Source: Phycisphaerales bacterium (GTDB taxonomy: Bacteria > Planctomycetota > Phycisphaerae > Tepidisphaerales > Tepidisphaeraceae). From it: a stretch of 33,162 nt of DNA. Both the position numbers and the translations under genes were made by a program. The stretch lies in assembly GCA_025361735.1 (NCBI GenBank), contig JANYKD010000514.1:1-33162 (forward strand). The letters run 5' to 3'. Below the pieces are notes generated by a model that saw only the letters and a program-made list of their open reading frames with translations, made no database searches and was not told where the DNA came from. The stretch's first letter is position 1, and every line of letters begins with the position of its first letter. Below, piece after piece: positions 7,547 through 15,788 of this stretch.

Positions 7547-8937
7547 TCGATGATCTCCAGATAGGTGTCCGCGAGTGGAACGTAGTCCGAACCAAACTTG
7601 ACACCGGCGGGGAAATTGTTGGTGCCCCGGCTTTGGATCTTGATGGTGTCGTTGCCGGAGAAGGTCATGGCGGTGTCGTCAAGGTTGATGACCGACCCGG
7701 TGATGGTGCCGCCGGCGTTTCCGCTGAACGCCATTTTACTGGCGACAATCGAGCCGGAAACGCTACCAAAATTGCCAGCGAAGCTGACGGCAAAATCAGG
7801 CGCCAGGACGGCGGAGCCCGTTAGTGTCCGCAGATTGCCGAAACTGTCGGGAAGCGTCTCCACTCCGCTCATGGAGACATTGCCACCGAAGCTGATGGTA
7901 TTGGTCGTGGTGTTACCGGTCGGGTTGTTCTGTACGACCACGACGCCCTGGAGAGTGAGATTGCCCGCGAAAGAGACCTTGTTTGGCGTCTCGATGTAGA
8001 CAACGCCGGTGATGGTGGTGTTGGCGGCGAAGGAGGGGTTGGTGTTGGCAGCGATGCGGATATTGGAGAAGCTTCTTCCGGCGGGCCTGGCGGCACTGAT
8101 GACTGTAGTTGCGTAAGGGGCAAACGCGCTCGTGTCGATGGTGGGGAATTCGGGCATTTCCACGCCTTTGTGGATATGGCTGGCATAGGTAGAGGCACTC
8201 GTGGACCCGGCGATCGATGAACTGCTGCTGATCGACACATTGCTGTTCGGATTGACCAGGGACACATCTCCCGAGACGGAGCAGTTGCCGATCATCGACA
8301 GCGGGGTGTTGGTGGAATAGGTTGCCGAGAGCACCGATCCGGCGGCCGGGTTGGTCAGGCCGCTGATGTTCACGTTGCCGTTCATGGTGATGGCGCTCTT
8401 GCTGGCCACGCCGTAATCGAAGATGGCGCTGGCCCGCTGGGCCACACTGTAGTCCATCTGCACGGAACGTTTCAGCCCGCTCGATGAATAGCCGTTGACA
8501 ATCACGCGCAACTGCTGGCCGTTCTGGCAAACACGGGCGCGGAAACGCACGTTGTTGGCGTCGAGCGAGATCGTCTGTGACGTGCTGCCGGGGATAAAGA
8601 TCGTGGTCCCATCGGAAGCGATGGTCCCGCCCGCGAGGTTACCCGTATTGTTCATCTGGGCGGACAGTTGAGCCACGACGGCCGGAAATAGTTGATCCTG
8701 CGGAGTCGTGGCGGGTATCGACATCATGGCGAGCTGGTAGCGTATGAACTGCATGCCCGTGTCGGCGGCGTTCTGGGCTTCGGCGATCTTCCGGTAGTTG
8801 TTGCTGGTCTCAGCAATGGTCGTCGTGGCCGCGTAGAAGCCAATGGCGAGCGTGGAGAAGAGAACGAGGTAGAGCATCGCGAGAACTGAAGCGATGCCAT
8901 GGCGAGCGGGTGGAAGTTGATTCAAGCGTTGCTTCAT
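7543..8937 (-). CDS. PilX/GspK-like protein with beta-helical passenger
   Basis: 464 residues. The N-terminus (ARHGIASVLAMLYLVLFSTLAIGFYAATTTIAE, in one hydrophobic helix at about 13-36) matches the PilX N-terminal domain pattern, followed by helices with KIAEAQNAADTGMQFIRYQL typical of that group. From about residue 175 the protein is a low-complexity beta-solenoid with repeated NGNVNISG, FAGNLTLQG, FGGNVSMSG, FAGNFGSVSG and FSGNAGGTITG turns, resembling the beta-helical C-terminal domain found after PilX-like regions in other bacteria. GGAG lies 6 nt before the ATG. It probably forms the tip or a large surface part of a pseudopilus. No pilus ATPase, secretin or prepilin peptidase is in the window, so it must use a machine encoded elsewhere. 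Confidence 0.8.
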   Translation of the reverse strand: MKQRLNQLPPARHGIASVLAMLYLVLFSTLAIGFYAATTTIAETSNNYRKIAEAQNAADTGMQFIRYQLAMMSIPATTPQDQLFPAVVAQLSAQMNNTGNLAGGTIASDGTTIFIPGSTSQTISLDANNVRFRARVCQNGQQLRVIVNGYSSSGLKRSVQMDYSVAQRASAIFDYGVASKSAITMNGNVNISGLTNPAAGSVLSATYSTNTPLSMIGNCSVSGDVSLVNPNSNVSISSSSSIAGSTSASTYASHIHKGVEMPEFPTIDTSAFAPYATTVISAARPAGRSFSNIRIAANTNPSFAANTTITGVVYIETPNKVSFAGNLTLQGVVVVQNNPTGNTTTNTISFGGNVSMSGVETLPDSFGNLRTLTGSAVLAPDFAVSFAGNFGSVSGSIVASKMAFSGNAGGTITGSVINLDDTAMTFSGNDTIKIQSRGTNNFPAGVKFGSDYVPLADTYLEIIE

Positions 8938-8951
8938 GGGTTACTCCACCG

Positions 8952-9470
8952 TCATGGGGTTCCGTCGAATGTGAGCCAGTTCTCGGTGAACACGATTTGT
9001 CCGTTGTGGGAGATGTTCACGGTGATCCGCTGGGCGCGCGTGCTGCCTTTGGGAACGGTCACGGTGATGCGGGCGGGATCGACGCTGTCCACGGTGATGC
9101 TCTGCGACCAGTCGCTGAGGCTTGTCAGAGTCTGCCGGCGCGCGTCGATCGGGGGCGAGTAGGTCTGCCCATCAAGATCGGTAACGTCATCGTAAGTGGC
9201 CAGAGTCTCTCCGGTGCTCGGACCCCAGTGGGTCGGATCGGCCGGGTCGGCGAAGGCCAGGCCCAGGGACAATTCATGGATCTGGTTCGCCAGATGCACG
9301 GCGGTCGTGAGGTTCTGAGATTGTCGCGTGGATACGGACCCGACCGCCAGGAGCTGCATAACCGCCACCACGCCCGTCCCGACAATGATCGTGACAAGCG
9401 CCGACTCGATCAGCGTGAAGCCACGGCGCCGCCGTGGTGCTCGCTCCCGAAGATGGGTGATGATCGTCAT
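8952..9470 (-). CDS. pseudopilin with canonical prepilin signal (PilV/GspI-like)
   Basis: 172 residues. A canonical class III signal, RRRRG/FTLIESALVTIIVGTG, lies at about residues 13-31, with Glu at +5 of the mature protein. A long N-terminal helix continues through VAVMQLLAVGSVSTRQSQNLTTAVHLANQIHELSLG in parts, then a short beta domain of about 110 residues. Order and size suggest a PilV/GspI-type minor pseudopilin that starts the operon; the next gene begins 14 nt downstream of its stop. The ATG at 9470 has only a weak ribosome binding site. Divergent from the giant surface protein at 9768, so the two transcription units share a 297-nt control region. Confidence 0.85.
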   Translation of the reverse strand: MTIITHLRERAPRRRRGFTLIESALVTIIVGTGVVAVMQLLAVGSVSTRQSQNLTTAVHLANQIHELSLGLAFADPADPTHWGPSTGETLATYDDVTDLDGQTYSPPIDARRQTLTSLSDWSQSITVDSVDPARITVTVPKGSTRAQRITVNISHNGQIVFTENWLTFDGTP

Positions 9471-9767
9471 ACGCAGAGGATTTACGATTCAATGGGAGCC
9501 CGGTCTACCTCACAATCGAAAATCAGATGGTCCTGTAACACCGCCATCGTCGCACTGCCGTGCGCCCTTGTGAAAGGCCGACGAATCTGCCTGCCGTGGG
9601 GAAATGCGCCCGGTCTAAAGCGGCGGGTTGACACGGGCCGATATTGAATCGTAAGTCACACAAGCGGATCTGCCAGGATCCGGTCAGCGGAGCACGAGCG
9701 AAGGACTGATGTTTAGTCTCCAGAGCGATGACGCTGATGGGGCAAGTACCCGAAAGGCAAACCACAA
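9471..9767. promoter_or_regulatory. divergent control region, pseudopilins and giant surface protein
   Basis: 297 nt without a credible gene, between divergent transcription units. It must contain both promoters, but I could not find a convincing -35/-10 pair. The last 30 nt before the ATG at 9768 contain GGGGCAAGTACCC and AAAGGCAAACC, superficially riboswitch-like but without the rest of any class I know. Confidence 0.4.
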
Positions 9768-12700
9768 ATGAACAGTCGCACTAAGATGTCCAACCGCAAG
9801 GGGATTCTCGCTTCTCAAACCCGGCTCCGTCGCCAACTCTTCTCGCTGCCGGAAGTGCTGGAGGGGCGCGTGTTGATGAGCACGTACGCGGTGTCGAACA
9901 CCAACGATGATGGTGCTGGCTCGCTGCGTCAGGCGATTCTCGATGCAAACAGCAACAGCGGCGCCGATCTTATCGTCTTCGCGTCCAACATAAGTGAGAT
10001 CCACCTTTCTAGCAAATTGGATCCCATCGTGGGGAAAGTCACCATTGACGGCACGGGGGAAACCACAGTCGATTCCTCAGAAGACGACCATACCGTGCCC
10101 GTCTGGATTGACGGCACGTACGCTGGCTCGAACAGCAACGGCCTGACCATCGCCGCTTCGGCCGCCGGCAGCAAGATCCTCGGCTTGCGCATTGCGTCGT
10201 TTCACGGCATGGCCGGCATTCAGATCGACGCAGCCGACAGCACGGTCAGTAATTGCGTGGTAAACCAGAACAGAAACATCGGCATTCTCGTCACGGGTGC
10301 GAATGCTCAGATCACCGACAACCTGATTGGTGTTGAAACCGACGGCTTGACGCTTGCCGGAAATATTACCGATGGCATTCGTGTTGACGGTACCGGCAAG
10401 GCCGCGCCAGCCAGCGCTTCGATCCTGAACAACGTCATTGCTGCGAACGGCGCCAACGGTATCTGGTTCAAGGCGAACTTCGGATCGAGTGCGGTTTCGG
10501 GCAACAAGATCGGCGAGGCGGTCGACGCCGGTTCCGGCGAGACCTTGGCGGCGGGAAACTTGGGTGATGGTGTCCGGATCGGCGATGCCAACTCAACGAT
10601 TGTTACCGGCCATGGTGCCGTAACCGTCAGCACAAATGTGATTTCGGGCAATGTCAACGGCGTGGCAATCGAGAATTCGTCTTATGCGGTAGTGACTGGG
10701 AACTTCATTGGAACCGACGGAACAGGTACTCTGGCTGTGGACTCTCGGGGCGTGCCCTTCGGAAACGTCACGGGCAACGGAGTCTGGATCGTGGGCAGTT
10801 CCGCGTCCAATACGATAGGTGGCCCGACCGCAGCCGATCGCAATATTATCTCCGGCAATACTGACGGCGTCCGTATCACGACTGATTCTGGCTACACATC
10901 GAACGTGATCCAGAATAACTACATTGGCACCAACGCTTCGGGGACCGCTGCGATCCCCAACACCGTCAATGGCATCTCGGTCAGCGGCAGTTCAAACACG
11001 ATCGTCGGCAATCTCATATCGGGCAATCTCGGCTTCGGGTTGGAAATTGGGGGTGGGTTCTTGTCAGGCGATTCCAACATTGTGCAGGGCAACCGTATTG
11101 GAACACGGGCTGGCGGAGTCTCGCCTCTACCCAACGGTTACAACGGAGTGTTGGTAGATGGCTCGAACAACATTATTGGCGGAACCGGACCGGGCCAGGG
11201 AAACACCGTCGCCTACAATTTTGGCGTTGGCGTTGCAATCAGCACCGGAACGGGGAATTCGATTCGCGGCAACAGCATTCACGATAATGTTCCTCATCCC
11301 TACCTGAATGACGACGGAACGGTCGCGTCTTACGATTTCGGCATCGGCATCGACCTCGGTTGGGATGGGGTCACCCCCAACGGCTCGGGCCCCGACGGCC
11401 CGAACAACTTCCAGAATTTCCCGGTCATCACCAAGGCCGTGAAGAACTTGGACGGCACGGTCACGATCACGGGAACACTGCAAAGCGATGCGACCGGCCC
11501 GTTCACCATCGACCTCTTCGCCAACTCGGCCGCGGACCCTTCGGGCTACGGACAGGGAGAGAAGTACGTGGGTTCGGTCACTGACGCCGCATTCAATAAC
11601 AGCACCGGTTTGTGGGAGTTCACCGCCACAGTCGATGGCGTCTCCCTTGGAATGGCAATCTCGGCCACGGCAACGGACAGTGATGGCAACACCTCCGAAT
11701 TCAGCATGACGCTGGACCCAACCGACTCGACGCCGGCCGCCCAGGCCGCCACCGTGACGACTCTCGACACGAGTGAGAACCCGTCGGTTTACGGCCATAG
11801 TATCACCTTCACCGCCACCGTCACCGCTGCCGATGCCGGCCATACCCCCATAACCTCTGGCAGTGTTGGTTTCTATATCGACGGATCCCTGGATCCGTAC
11901 GTGGTCGTCGGCCTCAACAACACGGATCAGGCATCCTTCACGATCGGCGCCCTGACGGCCGGTTATCACACGATAACCGCCCGGTACCAAGGCAGTTCCG
12001 ATTTCGCTGCGAGCAGTTCGGCGCCTTTGGACGAGACCGTCGCCAAGGCGGACGCCACGCTGACGGTGGACCCCAAGAGCAGGATCTACGGCCAGGGCAA
12101 CCCGAACCTCACCGGCAAATTCAGCGGCATTCTCAATGGCGACGATGTTACCGCCAGCTACGACACCACGGCCAGCCAGTTCGACGACGTGGGCGGCCTC
12201 TATCCCATCACCGGCGCGGTCGGCGGCTCTAAGCTGGGCAACTACAATGTGACGATCGTCGACAGCGCCCTGACGATCACCAAGGCGGACGCCACGCTGA
12301 CGGTGGACCCCAAGAGCAGGATCTACGGCCAGGGCAACCCGAACCTCACCGGCAAGTTCAGTGGCATTCTCAACGGCGACGATGTTACCGCCAGCTACAA
12401 CACCACGGCCGGCCAGTTCGACGACGTGGGCGGCCTCTATCCCATCACCGGCTCGGTCGGCGGCAGCAAGTTGGGCAACTACAATGTGACGATCGTCGAC
12501 AGCGCCCTGACGATCACCAAGGCCGATGCCACGCTGACGGTGGACCCCAAGAGCAGGATCTACGGCCAGGGCAACCCGAACCTCACCGGCAAGTTCAGTG
12601 GCATTCTCAACGGCGACGATGTTACTGCCAGCTACAACACCACGGCCGGCCAGTTCGACGACGTGGGCGGCGTGTATCCGATCACCGGCTCGGTCGGCGG

Positions 12701-15680
12701 CAGCAAGTTGAGCAACTACGACGTGACGATCGTCGACAGCGCCCTGACGATCAGTAAGGCCGATGCCACGCTGACGGTGGACCCCAAGAGCAAGACCTAC
12801 GGCCAGGACAACCCGACGCTCACCGGTTCGTTCAGCGGCATTCTCAACGGCGACGATGTTACCGCCAGCTACAACACCACGGCCACCCAGTTCGACGACG
12901 TTGGCGGCCTCTATCCCGTCACCGGCGCGGTCGGCGGCAGCAAGTTGGGCAACTACAATGTGACGATCGTCGACAGCGCCCTGACGATCACCAAGGCCTC
13001 GTCCACGACCACCGTCACCGGCGGTACGTTCGTCTATAACGGCTCTGCCTACCCGTCCACGTCCTCGGTGTCGGGCATCAATTTGAGCGCTACGGCCAAC
13101 AGCCTTGACTATTACAACATCGATAACGGTATCGACATGTTAGGCCACGCGCCGATCAACGCCGGTCACTACACCGTGACGGCGACCTATGCCGGCGATG
13201 CCAACCATGAGGGGAGCGTCGGCACGGCGACGATCGTCATCGGCAAGGCCACGTCCATGACGGTGGTTAGCATCCCCGCCGGTCCGTTCATCTACAACGG
13301 TGTGGCCCAGACCCCGGCTACGGTGTCGATCACCGGCGCTGGCGCCTTGAGCCTGACGCCGACGGCCAGCTACGCCAACAACATCCACGCGGGCACGGCC
13401 ACGGCCAGCTACATCTACGCCGGCGACGCCAACCACTTCGGCAGCAGCGACAGCCAGACCTTCACCATCGGCAAGGCCACGTCCACGACGGTGGTGAGCC
13501 TCCCCGCCGGTCCGTTCATCTACAACGGCCTGGCCCAGACCCCGGCCACGGTGTCGATCACCGGTGCTGGCGGCCTGAGCCTGACGCCGACGGCCAGCTA
13601 CGCCAACAACCTCCACGCGGGCACGGCCACGGCCAGCTACATCTACGCCGGCGACGCCAACCACTTCGGCAGCAGCGACAGCCAGATCTTCACCATTGGC
13701 AAGGCCAACGCAATCATCGTCGTCACGCCGTACGACCTCACTTACGACGGCCAAGCCCACACGGCCACAGGCACTGCCAAGGGTGTACTGGGCGAGACCC
13801 TCAGCGGTCTGGATCTGAGCGGGACCGTCCACACAAACGCCGGCACCTACTCTGATACGTGGGCATTCACCGATGTCACCGGCAATTACAACAACGCCAC
13901 CCTCACCTCCAGCGACAACATTGCCAAGGCCGCCCTCACCATCAAGGCCAACAACGCCGGCAGGGTCTACGGCACTGCCAATCCCGTCTTCTCAGTCACC
14001 TCCATCGGCTTCGTGAACAGCGAGACCCTGGCGAACCTTAACGGTGCGCTGACCATCTCGACCGCCGCAACGACGAGCAGCCAGGTGGGTGGCTACGCCA
14101 TCACGCCCGGCGGAGTCAGCGGAACCAACTACTCGATCACGTTCGCAAGCGGCACGCTGACCATCGGCAAGGCAACCCCGATTCTCAACTGGGCCAATCC
14201 CTCCGACATCACCTACGGCACGGCCCTCAGCGGCACTCAGCTCAACGCCAGCGCCAGCACGTCCGGTTTGTTCGCCTACACTCCGGCCGCTGGAACCGTC
14301 CTGAACACGGGCAGCGGCCAGACACTCGGCGTTATTTTCACGCCCGCTGACACCACGGACTACAACACGGTGTCCGCGACGGCCACGATCAACGTCCTCG
14401 CCGCGCCGGCCAGCTCGGCTTCGGGCCACATCTTCAACGATGTCTCGGGCAACGGGCTGAGCGCCGACGATACGCCGATGTCCGGGGTGTCGGTGAAACT
14501 CTTCCGCGATGCCAACAGCAATGGCGTGCTCGACTCCGGCGACGGCGTGTCGGTCCAGTCCACTACCACCAATGCAAGTGGCGCGTACTCATTCAGCAAT
14601 CTGAATTCGGGCATTTACTTCGTGCAGGAAGTGCTTCCCAGCGGCTACATTCGCACCGCCCCCGCCCTGAGTGACAACTATGCCGTGGCTGTAACCGGCC
14701 TGACCAATGCCACGGGCCTGGATTTTGACAACTTCAACAAGACCTGCTGCACCAACTCGGTGGCCAACGTCAGCTTCCTGATCAATGGTACCACCACCGT
14801 CACCAATCTCCGCGGCGCCACGCACCAGGGCGACACGGTCAAGGCCAAGTTCACCGTCACGGGCAGTACGGCGGTTCGCCTCTCCTTCGTCACCTACAAC
14901 GCGCCCGACCCGGTCTTCAACGCCGACGACGCCAGCGAGCAGACGGTTTACCAACTCGTCACCGGCCTCTTCTCGCCCGGCGCCAACTCGATGACCGTGA
15001 CCATCCCCAGCAACTACTACCAGATCGACTTCGTCTGCGGCTATGCGATTGACCAGCTCGGGCCGGCCGGCAGCAACATCTTCTACTCCGCACAAAGCCG
15101 CCTGATCAGCGCCGACAACGGCGGCCTCCACTCCGATACCGACGACGAAGCGGCCACGACCTGCTTCTGGGCCAATCTGGGCCAGAGCCTGATCAAGTCC
15201 TTCGGCGGTTGCGAAAGCTCCACAGCACTGGGCAACTGGCTGGCGACAACCTATCCGAAGATGTACGGCGCGAGCTGCCCCAACAGCGCCAACAACCTGA
15301 CCAACGACAGCAACACGGTCGTGGCAGCGTTGTTCAAGACCTTCTACACGAGCAAGACCCACAGCGGCGCGGATGCCCAGGTCATGGCCACGGCGCTCAA
15401 TGTCTACGCGTCGACCCTGTCCCTCGGCGGAACAGCGGCCGAAGCTCCGCAGTACGGTTTCGATGCCACGGCTGCCGGCCTGGGCGCCGCCGAGTTCAAC
15501 GTCGGTAACAACGGCCAGGCCTTCAACGTGGCCAACAACTCGACGCTGACGGTTTCGCAAATGCTGGCGGTTGCGAATACCAAGTCATCCAATGATGTGC
15601 TCTACAACAACGTCACCTCTTTGCTGGTGATGGCGTACAACATGTTCAGCCAGATCAATGGCTCGGGCGGTATTGTCTGA
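9768..15680 (+). CDS. giant LEGRVLMS surface protein: beta-helix, MBG repeats, SdrD-B-like domain
   Basis: 1970-residue surface protein, probably an adhesin or matrix component. LEGRVLMS (31-38) is the planctomycete-type N-terminal motif, followed by VSNTNDDGAGSLRQAI, the usual opening of right-handed beta-helix repeats, which run to about residue 530. Next come an Ig-like domain with ENPSVYGHSITFTATV (about 655-755), four almost identical 79-residue MBG-type domains (760-1075), further MBG/YDG-like modules including two near-identical 76-residue copies (1160-1311), an SdrD-B/collagen-binding-like domain (GHIFNDVSGNGL, about 1553-1660, with calcium-loop-like DANSNGVLDSGD) and a 300-residue unknown C-terminal domain with several Cys. 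No classical sorting tail (LPXTG, PEP-CTERM, T9SS) is visible. AAAGG 10 nt before the ATG is a moderate ribosome binding site. Confidence 0.92.
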   Translation: MNSRTKMSNRKGILASQTRLRRQLFSLPEVLEGRVLMSTYAVSNTNDDGAGSLRQAILDANSNSGADLIVFASNISEIHLSSKLDPIVGKVTIDGTGETTVDSSEDDHTVPVWIDGTYAGSNSNGLTIAASAAGSKILGLRIASFHGMAGIQIDAADSTVSNCVVNQNRNIGILVTGANAQITDNLIGVETDGLTLAGNITDGIRVDGTGKAAPASASILNNVIAANGANGIWFKANFGSSAVSGNKIGEAVDAGSGETLAAGNLGDGVRIGDANSTIVTGHGAVTVSTNVISGNVNGVAIENSSYAVVTGNFIGTDGTGTLAVDSRGVPFGNVTGNGVWIVGSSASNTIGGPTAADRNIISGNTDGVRITTDSGYTSNVIQNNYIGTNASGTAAIPNTVNGISVSGSSNTIVGNLISGNLGFGLEIGGGFLSGDSNIVQGNRIGTRAGGVSPLPNGYNGVLVDGSNNIIGGTGPGQGNTVAYNFGVGVAISTGTGNSIRGNSIHDNVPHPYLNDDGTVASYDFGIGIDLGWDGVTPNGSGPDGPNNFQNFPVITKAVKNLDGTVTITGTLQSDATGPFTIDLFANSAADPSGYGQGEKYVGSVTDAAFNNSTGLWEFTATVDGVSLGMAISATATDSDGNTSEFSMTLDPTDSTPAAQAATVTTLDTSENPSVYGHSITFTATVTAADAGHTPITSGSVGFYIDGSLDPYVVVGLNNTDQASFTIGALTAGYHTITARYQGSSDFAASSSAPLDETVAKADATLTVDPKSRIYGQGNPNLTGKFSGILNGDDVTASYDTTASQFDDVGGLYPITGAVGGSKLGNYNVTIVDSALTITKADATLTVDPKSRIYGQGNPNLTGKFSGILNGDDVTASYNTTAGQFDDVGGLYPITGSVGGSKLGNYNVTIVDSALTITKADATLTVDPKSRIYGQGNPNLTGKFSGILNGDDVTASYNTTAGQFDDVGGVYPITGSVGGSKLSNYDVTIVDSALTISKADATLTVDPKSKTYGQDNPTLTGSFSGILNGDDVTASYNTTATQFDDVGGLYPVTGAVGGSKLGNYNVTIVDSALTITKASSTTTVTGGTFVYNGSAYPSTSSVSGINLSATANSLDYYNIDNGIDMLGHAPINAGHYTVTATYAGDANHEGSVGTATIVIGKATSMTVVSIPAGPFIYNGVAQTPATVSITGAGALSLTPTASYANNIHAGTATASYIYAGDANHFGSSDSQTFTIGKATSTTVVSLPAGPFIYNGLAQTPATVSITGAGGLSLTPTASYANNLHAGTATASYIYAGDANHFGSSDSQIFTIGKANAIIVVTPYDLTYDGQAHTATGTAKGVLGETLSGLDLSGTVHTNAGTYSDTWAFTDVTGNYNNATLTSSDNIAKAALTIKANNAGRVYGTANPVFSVTSIGFVNSETLANLNGALTISTAATTSSQVGGYAITPGGVSGTNYSITFASGTLTIGKATPILNWANPSDITYGTALSGTQLNASASTSGLFAYTPAAGTVLNTGSGQTLGVIFTPADTTDYNTVSATATINVLAAPASSASGHIFNDVSGNGLSADDTPMSGVSVKLFRDANSNGVLDSGDGVSVQSTTTNASGAYSFSNLNSGIYFVQEVLPSGYIRTAPALSDNYAVAVTGLTNATGLDFDNFNKTCCTNSVANVSFLINGTTTVTNLRGATHQGDTVKAKFTVTGSTAVRLSFVTYNAPDPVFNADDASEQTVYQLVTGLFSPGANSMTVTIPSNYYQIDFVCGYAIDQLGPAGSNIFYSAQSRLISADNGGLHSDTDDEAATTCFWANLGQSLIKSFGGCESSTALGNWLATTYPKMYGASCPNSANNLTNDSNTVVAALFKTFYTSKTHSGADAQVMATALNVYASTLSLGGTAAEAPQYGFDATAAGLGAAEFNVGNNGQAFNVANNSTLTVSQMLAVANTKSSNDVLYNNVTSLLVMAYNMFSQINGSGGIV
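12045..12992 (+). repeat. four tandem 237-bp coding repeats
   Basis: Direct repeats starting at 12045, 12282, 12519 and 12756, each exactly 237 bp (79 codons), with few substitutions between copies, many of them silent. They encode MBG-type beta domains beginning KADATLTVDPKS. Exact in-frame length and high nucleotide identity suggest recent duplication or gene conversion, and copy number could vary by slippage or recombination. Confidence 0.95.
13245..13700 (+). repeat. two tandem 228-bp coding repeats
   Basis: Copies begin at 13245 and 13473 and are 228 bp each (76 codons, KATSxTVVSxPAGPFIYNG). They are nearly identical at DNA level and lie in the same surface protein as the 237-bp repeats, a second independent expansion. 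Confidence 0.93.
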
Positions 15681-15711
15681 AGCGACCTGCACATCAGTGA
15701 GTGATTAACCC

Positions 15712-15747
15712 GGCCGGCGTCCATGCATACAGATGTGGACGCCGGCC
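15712..15747. terminator. bidirectional terminator between convergent genes
   Basis: Perfect 12-bp stem GGCCGGCGTCCA / TGGACGCCGGCC with a 12-nt loop, then TTGTATTTG on the plus strand. It lies 31 nt past the stop of the giant surface protein and about 40 nt past the stop of the convergent beta-helix gene, so it can serve both. Confidence 0.75.
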
Positions 15748-15788
15748 TTGTATTTGAATCCGGCAGTCGGGCGACGGCTCCGCCAGTC

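Noticed and set aside
9738..9766. GGGGCAAGTACCC and GAAAGGCAAACC before the giant gene, reminiscent of a GEMM c-di-GMP riboswitch
   Set aside because: The second conserved half (GGGACGCAAAGCC) and the closing stems are missing; the start codon follows at once.
12045..12992. Regular direct repeats considered as CRISPR or satellite
   Set aside because: The units are 237 bp, contiguous without spacers and in frame within one gene.
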